NCBI GenBank assembly: GCA_947626535.1
Contig: CANQSO010000005.1
Span: 1 to 43,193 of the forward strand
Length of the DNA: 43,193 nucleotides
Direction: 5' to 3'
DNA from: an uncultured Bacilli bacterium
GTDB lineage: Bacteria > Bacillota_I > Bacilli_A > RF39 > UBA660
The notes under the pieces were generated by a model. It was not told the DNA's origin and ran no database searches. It saw nothing but the letters and a program-made list of their open reading frames with translations. Each line of letters starts with the position of its first letter. The stretch's first letter is position 1. Position numbers and translations under genes: made by a program. Shown here in pieces: positions 1 to 7,678 of this stretch.

Positions 1-155
1 CCTATCATATAGCTGCCTATAACAAAAAGCCTTTTGAAATAAATTAACTAATATAATTGAATAGGACATTTTAACTTGTAAATCACAAAAAAGTAAAGAA
101 ATAGTACTTTTTTCTTTTAGATTATGGTAAAATATTTATTACGGAGGTAAGAAAC

Positions 156-2645
156 ATGGGAATATTTAGAAAATTAATTGATTCCGAATATAAAGAATTA
201 AAAAGATTTGAAAAGATTGCTGATGAAATTGTGGCTTTAGAGCCTGAAATGGCAAAATTAAGCGATGAAGAATTAAAGAATAAAACGGTGGAATTTAGAG
301 AAAGATTAGATAAAGGAGAAAGTTTAGAAGATCTTAAAGTCGAAGCTTTTGCAGTTGTAAGAGAAGCTGCTTATCGTGTTATTGGTGAAAAAGCTTATTA
401 TGTCCAAATATTAGGTGGACTAGCTATTCATTATGGTAATATTGCGGAGATGAAAACTGGTGAAGGTAAAACCTTAACTGAAACAATGCCTACATACTTA
501 AATGCTTTAACTGGCGAAGGTGTTCATATTGTAACCGTTAATGAATTCTTAGCAAAACGTGACTCTGAATGGATGGGTAGTGTCTTTAGATTTTTAGGAT
601 TAACTGTTGGATTAAATTTAAGAGAAATGAATCCAATGGAAAAACAAGCTGCTTATAATTGTGATATTACTTATTCTACTAATAATGAAATAGGTTTTGA
701 TTACTTAAGAGATAATATGGTTGTTAGAAAAGAAGATCGTGTTCAAAGAGGATTAAACTTCTGTATAGTCGATGAAGTTGACTCAATCTTAATTGATGAA
801 GCAAGAACACCATTAATTATTTCTGGTGGAAAGCAAAATGCGAGAAATTTATATCAAGAAGCTAATGATGCAGTTAAAGGTTTTAAAGAAGATGAAGATT
901 ATACTTTAGATGCTAAGACTAAAAATGTTAGTATTACGGAAGTTGGAGCTGAAAAGTTAGAAAAACATTTTCATTTAGAAAATTTATATGAATTTGGTAA
1001 TTCTGTTTTAGTCCATCATATTAATAATGCTTTAAAAGCTAATTTTGGGTTTAAAAAAGATGTTGATTATGTTGTAACTAATGGTGAAGTTATAATTGTT
1101 GATCCATTTACAGGACGTTTAATGCATGGTAGACAATATAGTGAAGGATTACATCAAGCTATTGAAGCTAAAGAAAGAGTTAAGATTAATGAGGAAACTC
1201 AAACAATGGCAACAATTACTTTCCAAAATTTATTTAGAATGTATAATAAACTAGCTGGTATGACAGGTACTGCTAAGACTGAAGAAGAAGAATTTAGAAA
1301 TATTTATAATATGTATGTTATTTGTATTCCAACTAATAAACCGGTTATTAGACAAGATTTACCTGATTTAATTTATAGTGGAGAAAAGGGTAAATATCAA
1401 GCTGTTGTAAATGTAATTAAAGAAATACATGCAACTGGACAACCTATTCTTGTTGGTACAATTTCTGTTGAAAATAATGAAAGATTAAGTGCAATGCTTA
1501 AAAAAGAAGGCTTAAAGCATGAAGTATTAAATGCTACTAATCAAGCTCGTGAAGCTGAAATTATTGCTAAAGCTGGAGAAAAAGGAGCTATTACAATTGC
1601 TACTAATATGGCTGGACGTGGTACCGATATTAAACTTGGTGAAGGTGTTAAAGAATTAGGGGGACTATATGTAATTGGTACTGAACGTCATGAATCTCGT
1701 CGTATTGATAATCAGCTTCGTGGACGTTCTGGTCGTCAAGGAGATCCTGGAACTAGTCAATTCTTTGTATCTTTTGAAGATGATTTAATGAGAAGGTTTG
1801 GAACTGACCGAGTTAAAACAATGATTGAAGCTTTAGGAATGACTGGTACGCAAAGTATTCGTTCTAAAAGATTAACTAAATCTATTGAACAAGCTCAGAA
1901 AAAAGTTGAAGGTAATAACTTTGATATGCGTAAGAATTTACTTGATTATGATAATGTTGTTAATGAACAAAGAAGAATTATATATGAACAACGTAATGAA
2001 ATAATTAATAATGAAAGTATTCATGATAGTATTAAAGAAACATTTAGAAATATTATTGAAGATTTAGTTACAGCGCATATTGAACCTGAAGGATATTTAA
2101 CAGAAGATGATTTAAAAGAAATTGTTGAATATATGAATACTAATTTTATGAAGAATTCTAAGTTAGAGGTTGCGGATATTAAAGATTTAGATGAAGGTAA
2201 AGTTATTGAATTTTTAACGGAAAAATTAAATAATGATTATGAAGATAAGATTAAAGATGCTCCTAATTTTGAAGAATTTGAAAGAGCTATATCTTTAAGA
2301 ATTATTGATTCATTATGGGTAGAACATTTAAATGCAATGGAAGCTTTAAAAGAAGGTATTTTCTTAAGACAATATGCTCAAGCTAATCCATTACAAGCTT
2401 ATACAATGGAAGGTTATGATACTTTTGAACAATTATTAAATAAGATTGATGAAAGTATTGCACAGTTTTTGTTAAAAGCAAATATTGAACAAAATACCGA
2501 AAGAAAGCAAACTATTAAAGGCAACACTAATGAACATAAAGAAAAGGAAAGTAGAAAGCCAATAAGAAAAGAACAAAAAATTGGTAGAAATGATCCTTGT
2601 CCATGTGGCAGTGGTAAAAAGTATAAAAATTGTTGTGGAAAGTAG
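156..2645 (+). CDS. secA: Preprotein translocase ATPase SecA
   Basis: SecA is the ATPase motor that pushes unfolded secretory proteins through the SecYEG channel. The 829-residue protein has the full family layout: Walker A MKTGEGKT at residues 99-106, DEVD around 206-209 followed by the ILIDEARTPL stretch, GRGTDIK near 487, GRSGRQGDPG near 523, and a C-terminal zinc-binding tail with Cys815, Cys817, Cys826 and Cys827 (the fourth ligand is Cys rather than the His seen in some relatives). Length is close to the usual 840. The ATG at 156 has a GGAGGT site 7 bases upstream, and TAAAAT at 128-133 is a possible -10. The last 40 bases before the stop are the sequence repeated as orphan copies downstream at 5902, 15531 and 18222, so this gene's 3' end is the likely integration target of the neighbouring elements. 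Identification is secure. Confidence 0.98.
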   Translation: MGIFRKLIDSEYKELKRFEKIADEIVALEPEMAKLSDEELKNKTVEFRERLDKGESLEDLKVEAFAVVREAAYRVIGEKAYYVQILGGLAIHYGNIAEMKTGEGKTLTETMPTYLNALTGEGVHIVTVNEFLAKRDSEWMGSVFRFLGLTVGLNLREMNPMEKQAAYNCDITYSTNNEIGFDYLRDNMVVRKEDRVQRGLNFCIVDEVDSILIDEARTPLIISGGKQNARNLYQEANDAVKGFKEDEDYTLDAKTKNVSITEVGAEKLEKHFHLENLYEFGNSVLVHHINNALKANFGFKKDVDYVVTNGEVIIVDPFTGRLMHGRQYSEGLHQAIEAKERVKINEETQTMATITFQNLFRMYNKLAGMTGTAKTEEEEFRNIYNMYVICIPTNKPVIRQDLPDLIYSGEKGKYQAVVNVIKEIHATGQPILVGTISVENNERLSAMLKKEGLKHEVLNATNQAREAEIIAKAGEKGAITIATNMAGRGTDIKLGEGVKELGGLYVIGTERHESRRIDNQLRGRSGRQGDPGTSQFFVSFEDDLMRRFGTDRVKTMIEALGMTGTQSIRSKRLTKSIEQAQKKVEGNNFDMRKNLLDYDNVVNEQRRIIYEQRNEIINNESIHDSIKETFRNIIEDLVTAHIEPEGYLTEDDLKEIVEYMNTNFMKNSKLEVADIKDLDEGKVIEFLTEKLNNDYEDKIKDAPNFEEFERAISLRIIDSLWVEHLNAMEALKEGIFLRQYAQANPLQAYTMEGYDTFEQLLNKIDESIAQFLLKANIEQNTERKQTIKGNTNEHKEKESRKPIRKEQKIGRNDPCPCGSGKKYKNCCGK
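2602..2641 (+). other. secA 3'-end core, presumed integration target (attB-like)
   Basis: These 40 bases encode the zinc-tail residues CGSGKKYKNCCGK of native SecA. The copy at 15531-15570 differs from it by one silent base. The copy at 5902-5941 differs at seven third-codon positions, all silent. The copy at 18222 differs silently until its last codons. I infer that this is the attachment core used by the integrases downstream. The sequence right of the native core does not resemble the left ends of the downstream elements, so no element appears to be joined directly here. Confidence 0.6.
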
Positions 2646-2740
2646 TAGATTTTATAAGGTTTTGTGAAGCATAGGTTTTGAAAAAATTATAAAAAAACCC
2701 AAAAAATTGAAAAATGTGCTCAAAATGTGCACAAATAATT

Positions 2741-2808
2741 AAAATGTTCCCAAAAATTTGAAAAATTTAAATGAAACAAAGGAATTTTCAATGGGAACAT
2801 TTTTTGTA
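2741..2808 (+). terminator. Long stem-loop after secA, likely terminator
   Basis: AAAATGTTCCCA at 2741-2752 is perfectly complementary to TGGGAACATTTT at 2792-2803, which runs into TTTTT. A second inner pairing (TTGAAAAATT with AATTTTCAA, one bulge) extends the stem. It lies about 100 bases after the secA stop and fits an intrinsic terminator. The long A-rich arms would also let it work in reverse. Confidence 0.6.
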
Positions 2809-2813
2809 AAATT

Positions 2814-2842
2814 AAATCAGTTTTATACTGATTTTTAATTTT
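2814..2842. terminator. Short hairpin between secA and the metallo-hydrolase gene
   Basis: AAATCAG (2814-2820) pairs with CTGATTT (2828-2834) around a 7-base loop, with T-runs on the plus-strand side. It sits directly beyond the stop codon of the reverse-strand hydrolase gene, so it probably ends that operon and may back up the secA terminator. Confidence 0.5.
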
Positions 2843-3599
2843 TTTCTAATATTAATTTTTTACCTTCTTTAGCAACTTCAACATTTTTAAAATTTTGTTT
2901 AGCTTCCTCTAAATATAATCTTTTATCTTCTTCCGGCCAAAAATGTGTTAACAATAATTTTTGCACATTAGATTTACTTGCTAAAATACTAGCGTCATAA
3001 GCTGTCATATGCGTTTTACTATTAGAATTATGTGCTTTTAGGAAAGAACTTTCACAAATTATTAAGTCAGCATTTTTGCAAAAATCTACTAATTTATTTA
3101 AATTTGTGGTACCTATATCAGAAGTATAAACAATCTTAAAATCTTTGTTTTGTAATTTAACCATATATGATTCAATAGTATGAGATTTATTATCTTCAAA
3201 GCTAATTCTTAAATCATCTATAAGAAATGAATATGAATTATTTATATAATAATAATCTGAATAGCTTTCATTATTAGATATGATTGATTCTTTATTAAAT
3301 GAAATATCATTTTTAGGTAAATATATTTTTACTTTGTTATCAAGTAATTGCAAGTTATGGTAAACAAAAGAAGCATATTGTAAAGCACCTAAATCTCCAA
3401 AATGATCTTTGTGATAATGCGTTATAATTATACTTAAATCTTTCAAATCATTTGGAAAATTTAATAATCTTGTTATACCATTACCACAATCTAATAATAT
3501 TTTTTTGTTATTATATTCAACTAAAAATCCAGGGCAATTCATATTTCCTTTTGTATAAGGGGATATTGTCCCAAGTGGCGTAATTATTATTTTACTCAT
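2835..3599 (-). CDS. MBL-fold metallo-hydrolase (YhfI/RNase Z-like)
   Basis: The 254-residue protein has the metallo-beta-lactamase metal motif THYHKDHFGD (His61, His63, Asp65, His66), a downstream YTSDIG with a metal-ligand Asp, and a final LLTHF with a His ligand, as expected for a two-metal hydrolase. Its overall form resembles the RNase Z-like subgroup that includes Bacillus YhfI. The substrate cannot be deduced. Its ATG overlaps the coaD stop by four bases (ATGA type), so it is the last gene of a coaE-coaD-hydrolase operon and is probably translationally coupled. No signal peptide is seen, so it should be cytoplasmic. The family call is firm; the function is open. Confidence 0.85.
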   Translation of the reverse strand: MSKIIITPLGTISPYTKGNMNCPGFLVEYNNKKILLDCGNGITRLLNFPNDLKDLSIIITHYHKDHFGDLGALQYASFVYHNLQLLDNKVKIYLPKNDISFNKESIISNNESYSDYYYINNSYSFLIDDLRISFEDNKSHTIESYMVKLQNKDFKIVYTSDIGTTNLNKLVDFCKNADLIICESSFLKAHNSNSKTHMTAYDASILASKSNVQKLLLTHFWPEEDKRLYLEEAKQNFKNVEVAKEGKKLILEKN

Positions 3600-4090
3600 C
3601 TTATCAAACTCCTTTGCTTTACAATCATTTTTTCTTCTACAATCGGGTCTACATATCTTGAAACATTTTTATTAAGATTAAAAACTTCTTTAACCATACT
3701 TGATGATACAAATTGATATTCTTTATCTGCAAATAAGCAAATTGTGTTTACTTTATTATTTGATATTTCCTTATTCATTTGTTGTAATTGAACTTCATAG
3801 TCATAATCACTTAAACTTCTAAGTCCTCTAATAATTGCCTTACATTCATGAAGTAGAGCAACATCAACTGCAGCACCACTAGCAGAAATAACTCTTACAT
3901 TATTTATTCTTTGATATAATTCTTTAATTATTTCCATTCTTTCTTCTAAAGTGAACAATCCGGATTTTTTTAAGGGATTTTGCATAACTGCTATTATTAC
4001 TTCATCAAATAAATTACTAGCTTGCTCAACAATATTCATATGCCCTTTTGTTATTGGATCAAAGCTTCCAGGATATAAAACCTTTGTCAT
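3596..4090 (-). CDS. coaD: Phosphopantetheine adenylyltransferase
   Basis: CoaD transfers AMP from ATP to 4'-phosphopantetheine, the penultimate step of coenzyme A synthesis. The 164-residue length is typical. The nucleotidyltransferase signature YPGSFDPITKGH is at the N terminus with the TxGH motif at 14-17, IIRGLRSLSDYDYE contributes the pantetheine/phosphate site, and a C-terminal SSSMVKE stretch binds ATP. The start overlaps the coaE stop by four bases, and its own stop overlaps the hydrolase start by four, indicating one coupled operon. Having CoaD next to CoaE, the next enzyme of the pathway, supports both calls. Confidence 0.97.
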   Translation of the reverse strand: MTKVLYPGSFDPITKGHMNIVEQASNLFDEVIIAVMQNPLKKSGLFTLEERMEIIKELYQRINNVRVISASGAAVDVALLHECKAIIRGLRSLSDYDYEVQLQQMNKEISNNKVNTICLFADKEYQFVSSSMVKEVFNLNKNVSRYVDPIVEEKMIVKQRSLIR

Positions 4091-4644
4091 AATGATTTCA
4101 CCAACCTTTTAACCATTTCTTTATCATTTGCTTTTAAAACATAATCAAATGCACTTTCGTCATAACTGATACTTGCTTTTTCCCTTAAATCAAATGCTTC
4201 TTCTGTTATGTTATCTCTTTTAATTGCTCTTTGCTTTCTAATTTCATATGGGATATCTAAAAGTATTTTTATATCACACATATCAAAGTATTTTGAAATT
4301 GAAAGTAATAACCAATCTAGAATTATAATTTTATCTTTATGAAGATTCAAAAAGTAATCAATTTCTAGTTGCATATATTGCCATGTAATATCGGATAGTT
4401 TATTCATTTCATTTCGTGAATTAAAAACAATTTCACCAAGTTTTTTTCTATCAACTATGTTTTCTTTTATGATAGATTCTCCAAATGAATTTATTAATTC
4501 TTCTTTAACCTCTGGTAGTAATAATACGCTGTGGCCAACTTTATCAATGTCTAAGTGTATTGCTTTATTATTTGTTAATTCAATTATTTGATTTGCTAGG
4601 GTACTTTTACCACTGCCTGATTTACCACAAATCCCTATAATCAT
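4087..4644 (-). CDS. coaE: Dephospho-CoA kinase
   Basis: CoaE phosphorylates the ribose 3'-OH of dephospho-CoA, the last step of CoA synthesis. The 185-residue protein starts with the P-loop GKSGSGKST (residues 7-15) and continues with HLDIDKVGH, matching the family's acceptor-site Asp region, and a lid region RAIKRDNITEEAF. It is the first gene of the reverse-strand operon. An AGAAAGGAGA ribosome site lies just upstream of the ATG at 4644. On its strand TATACT (complement of 4686-4691) is a possible -10 that overlaps the forward LysR promoter, so the two transcripts may compete. Confidence 0.93.
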   Translation of the reverse strand: MIIGICGKSGSGKSTLANQIIELTNNKAIHLDIDKVGHSVLLLPEVKEELINSFGESIIKENIVDRKKLGEIVFNSRNEMNKLSDITWQYMQLEIDYFLNLHKDKIIILDWLLLSISKYFDMCDIKILLDIPYEIRKQRAIKRDNITEEAFDLREKASISYDESAFDYVLKANDKEMVKRLVKSL

Positions 4645-4664
4645 ACTTTTTTTCTCCTTTCTGT

Positions 4665-4693
4665 TTGTATTGTATTACATTATTTAGTATAAT
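4665..4693 (+). promoter_or_regulatory. Promoter of the LysR gene, within the divergent coaE/LysR spacer
   Basis: TTGTAT (4665-4670), a 17-base spacer and a perfect TATAAT (4688-4693) lie upstream of the AGGAGG ribosome site at about 4725 and the ATG at 4736. The 91-base spacer also holds the reverse-strand coaE signals. A LysR regulator usually binds such a divergent spacer. Confidence 0.6.
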
Positions 4694-4735
4694 TAAAATA
4701 TATATTTATTATGTCTGTCATAACAGGAGGTTATT

Positions 4736-5635
4736 ATGAATATTGATTTTGAATTATATAGAATCTTTTATGTAGTAGCAAATCACTCTAATATTACTAA
4801 GGCTAGTGAAGAATTAAATATATCTCAACCTGCAATAAGTAAATCAATTAAAAATCTAGAGGAACAATTAGGTGGTCAATTATTTGTTAGAACTAAACGA
4901 GGTGTGATTCTTACTGAAGAAGGAAAAGAGTTTTATAACTATATAAAACAAGCAATTGAATATATTAATAATGCTGAAAATAAGTTTACTGATCTTATTA
5001 ATCTTGAAACAGGGTGTATAAAAATTGGTATTAGCACAACATTAACAAAAGAATTTTTACTTCCGTATTTAGAAAAATTTCATTCTTTATATCCTAAAAT
5101 AGATGTAAAAATTATAACTAATATCACATCAGAGTTAATATCGAATTTAAAAAATGGATTAATTGATATAGTAATATTAAATTTAAATGATAAAAGTTAT
5201 GTCAATGATTTAGAAATTATTAAATGTAAAAAAATTAGAGATTGTTTCGTAGTAAGTAATAAATATAAGGATTTAATTGGACAAGAAATTTCTTTAAAAG
5301 ATTTAAACAATTATCCTTTAATTTTACAAGCAAAAGGATCTAACACTAGAGATTTTTTAGATAAGTTTTCAAGAGAAAACAAGGTCATTCTTAAACCTAA
5401 TTTTGAATTAACAAGTTATTCATTAGTTGCCGAGTTTTCTAAAATTGGCTTTGGAATTGGATATGTAACTAAGGAATATATTAAAAGTTCAATTGATAAT
5501 AAAGAATTATTTGAGCTAAATATAAAAGAAAAAATTCCTTGTAGATATATTGGCATCGCATTATCAAAAAATCATTTGCCTAATTTTAGTACGAAAAAGT
5601 TAATTGAAATTATTAGAAAGGAAAATGTTAATTAA
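4736..5635 (+). CDS. LysR-family transcriptional regulator
   Basis: The 299-residue protein has the classic LysR layout: an N-terminal winged helix-turn-helix in the first 60 residues (ASEELNISQPAISKSIKNLE, then RTKRGVILTEEGK) and a periplasmic-binding-fold effector domain from about residue 90. Length is standard for the family. It is transcribed divergently from coaE with overlapping promoter elements, so autoregulation or control of coaE is possible. The effector is unknown. The gene sits immediately before the first orphan secA-tail site, so it may belong to the accessory island and not to the core chromosome. Confidence 0.93.
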   Translation: MNIDFELYRIFYVVANHSNITKASEELNISQPAISKSIKNLEEQLGGQLFVRTKRGVILTEEGKEFYNYIKQAIEYINNAENKFTDLINLETGCIKIGISTTLTKEFLLPYLEKFHSLYPKIDVKIITNITSELISNLKNGLIDIVILNLNDKSYVNDLEIIKCKKIRDCFVVSNKYKDLIGQEISLKDLNNYPLILQAKGSNTRDFLDKFSRENKVILKPNFELTSYSLVAEFSKIGFGIGYVTKEYIKSSIDNKELFELNIKEKIPCRYIGIALSKNHLPNFSTKKLIEIIRKENVN

Positions 5636-5734
5636 CTATAAATAATGTTATTTGGCTAATTGATTATTATTAATAATTTCGATATAATATCTTTATCAAA
5701 ACTTATTAGAAAGTTTGATATAATTATTTAAAAT

Positions 5735-5901
5735 ATAATTGTAAGCGAATGATAACAATGTTCTCAATTTGTTCCCATCTTATGAAATATTTATAGTAAA
5801 CATAGTACTATAAATACCATAAATACTATTTGTTCTCAGACCTAAAATTCCTTGAAATACCGATAATAACGGTAATACTATATATACTCAAAAGTAGGGA
5901 G
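5735..5901 (+). repeat. Right-end arm region of an integrated element (copy 1)
   Basis: This AT-rich stretch precedes the orphan secA tail at 5902. It shares with the regions before the other two tails the 19-mer ACTATAAATACCATAAATA (here 5807-5825) and the string AATACTATATATACT. The order of the shared blocks differs from that at 15370 and 18062, so this copy is more diverged. I infer integrase arm-type sites. Confidence 0.55.
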
Positions 5902-5945
5902 CATGTGGTAGCGGCAAAAAGTACAAGAACTGTTGCGGAAAATGA
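5902..5945 (+). other. Orphan secA 3' tail 1: attachment-site core
   Basis: In frame it reads ACGSGKKYKNCCGK-stop, the end of SecA, with a stop codon two codons upstream, so it is not a gene. It differs from native secA only at seven third-codon positions. Selection to encode the tail is expected if an inserting element must restore the secA reading frame. The bases that follow (ATGATTATGAAATAAGGGA) are repeated after the tail at 15531, marking a shared element left end. Confidence 0.7.
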
Positions 5946-6029
5946 TTATGAAATAAGGGAAAAATTGATTTGTTAAGAAATAAAATGTGGTAGCGAAAAT
6001 AAATTTTGTCCACAAAACATAAAAAATAA

Positions 6030-6100
6030 TAGCTAAAACACTTATAAATAAAGGAGTGTTAACATAAATTACATGTTGACATTCCTTTTTGTTTTAGCTA
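6030..6100. other. Large two-part inverted repeat between att site and integrase
   Basis: The outer arms TAGCTAAAAC (6030-6039) and GTTTTAGCTA (6091-6100) are perfect. The inner arms AAAGGAGTGTTAACAT (6050-6065) and ATGTTGACATTCCTTT (6073-6088) pair with two mismatches around a 7-base loop. The surrounding 5636-6174 stretch holds no gene. The structure could terminate read-through into the integrase, sequester its expression, or bind an accessory recombination protein. In element C only its first few bases survive (18347-18355). Confidence 0.55.
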
Positions 6101-6174
6101 AGAAAGGTATGGTGAAAAATAAATTAATCTTTAAATTGTAGTAAAAATATTGATTTTAGAAAGGAGACAAAAAT

Positions 6175-7461
6175 ATGAGTAGAATCAATATAAAAAAACG
6201 TGGTAAAGTATACCAATATTGCTTTGAAGCAGCAAAGGTAAATGGAAAAAGAAAGCAAATTACAAAATCAGGATTTAAAACAAAAAATGCAGCTTATGTT
6301 GCAGGAGAAAAAGCATATGAGGAATATATAAATGGTGGATGTGTTACGCAAGCATATATGTCATATGGTGATTATTTAGATTACTGGCTAGAACACTATT
6401 GTAAAGAATTTTTAGCTCATCGAACGGTTGAAGAATACTCTGTTATAGCCAATAAATATTTAAAACCAGGATTAGGGCATTTTAGATTAAATGCAATCAC
6501 AGGTCATCAATTAAATATGTATTTGATTGAAATATGTAAAAGATATAACTATTCTTATGGTTATTTTAGAAATTTTGTAAAAACTATAAAATGTTCTTTT
6601 AGGGTGGCAACAGATATTTTTGGATTCATTCGATATAATCCTTCTCTTACAATACAATTACCACCATTAAATAATGTAAAAAAAAAATTAATTAAACATG
6701 TATACACACAAGAAGAAATAGATCTTATTTTAAATCGCTTTAAAAATAATTCCACTTTTACATGCTTGTTTATAACAGCTTGCTATACTGGAATGAGACC
6801 TAGTGAGATTTGTGCATTAACTTGGAATGATATTGATTTTGAAAAAAGACTTATTAAGGTAAGACACAATGTATATAGCAAGATAAAAGACAACAAAGGA
6901 AGATGGTTTTTAGGTTCGACTAAAACAGTAAATGGAATTAGAGATATTTATATATCTGATACACTTTATATAGCATTAAAGAATTTTAAAAATAGGCAAG
7001 ATAAATTAAAAAAAGAGTTTGGAAAAAATTATCATTATTATCATTTAGAAGAAGTAAAAAATAGATATGGAAAAATTAATGAATATAGAATTGTTGAAAT
7101 TACTAGAAAAAATAAATTATTAAAAACTTTTGATTTAGTATTTACTAAAGATAATGGTATTTATAATGGTACGGATATTACAAGATATCCATATAAAGTT
7201 GTTCATGGTGAATTAGGTATAAATAATTGTAGATTTTATGATTTAAGGGGAAGTTTTGCAACAAGAACTTTACGAAGTGGTGTTGAAATTAGAGATGTGG
7301 CTGATATATTAGGCCATAGTAAAATAGAAACTACTGAGAATTATTACATATCAAGTTCTAAAGAAACAATGAAAAATGCTAGTAAAATGTTTGAACAAAC
7401 AGTGAAGTCAGAAACTATAGATGAAATAATTAAATATTTGCCTATAGTTTATAAACAATGA
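6175..7461 (+). CDS. Tyrosine recombinase/integrase of element A
   Basis: The 428-residue phage-type integrase is expected to recombine an element attachment site with the chromosome. The N-terminal 55 residues form an arm-binding type domain (YQYCFEAAKVNGKRKQITK), residues about 62-170 a core-binding helical domain, and the rest the catalytic domain: Arg208 in TGMRPSE, Arg358, His381 in DILGHS and the nucleophile Tyr390 in TTENYY. The usual HxxR histidine is Tyr355 (FYDLRG), the same as in the second integrase in this window, so this is a subfamily trait and not damage. An AAGGAG site precedes the ATG. It lies just right of the first orphan secA tail, as expected for an integrase beside its own att site. 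Confidence 0.95.
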   Translation: MSRINIKKRGKVYQYCFEAAKVNGKRKQITKSGFKTKNAAYVAGEKAYEEYINGGCVTQAYMSYGDYLDYWLEHYCKEFLAHRTVEEYSVIANKYLKPGLGHFRLNAITGHQLNMYLIEICKRYNYSYGYFRNFVKTIKCSFRVATDIFGFIRYNPSLTIQLPPLNNVKKKLIKHVYTQEEIDLILNRFKNNSTFTCLFITACYTGMRPSEICALTWNDIDFEKRLIKVRHNVYSKIKDNKGRWFLGSTKTVNGIRDIYISDTLYIALKNFKNRQDKLKKEFGKNYHYYHLEEVKNRYGKINEYRIVEITRKNKLLKTFDLVFTKDNGIYNGTDITRYPYKVVHGELGINNCRFYDLRGSFATRTLRSGVEIRDVADILGHSKIETTENYYISSSKETMKNASKMFEQTVKSETIDEIIKYLPIVYKQ

Positions 7462-7473
7462 GGAATATCTTTA

Positions 7474-7671
7474 ATGAATGAGGTTATCGTGGCTACCGAT
7501 TTAACTAATTCCAAAATAGATAGACAGAATATATTAAATAATAATTTTGCTGTAAGTGAAATAGAAAAAGCTTGTAGTATAAAAGTTATTTTACAAATAT
7601 GTTTGAAGTATTTACTTTTAACGATAACAGTGCTAATATATAACTTAAGTTTTACAAGGGGATGGAGATGA
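7474..7671 (+). CDS. Small unrecognised ORF after the integrase
   Basis: The 65-codon ORF has a GAGGA site about 7 bases before its ATG and lies 12 bases after the integrase stop. The first 35 residues are polar (IDRQNILNNNFAVSEIEK); the rest is hydrophobic with one possible membrane segment near residues 43-57. The abrupt change suggests either a tiny membrane protein or a truncated gene start read into unrelated sequence. I do not recognise a family. Confidence 0.35.
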   Translation: MNEVIVATDLTNSKIDRQNILNNNFAVSEIEKACSIKVILQICLKYLLLTITVLIYNLSFTRGWR

Positions 7672-7678
7672 CATTTAT

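Noticed and set aside
5898-5945. Orphan secA tails considered as small zinc-binding (SEC-C) protein genes
   Set aside because: Each has a stop codon one or two codons upstream and no start or ribosome site.
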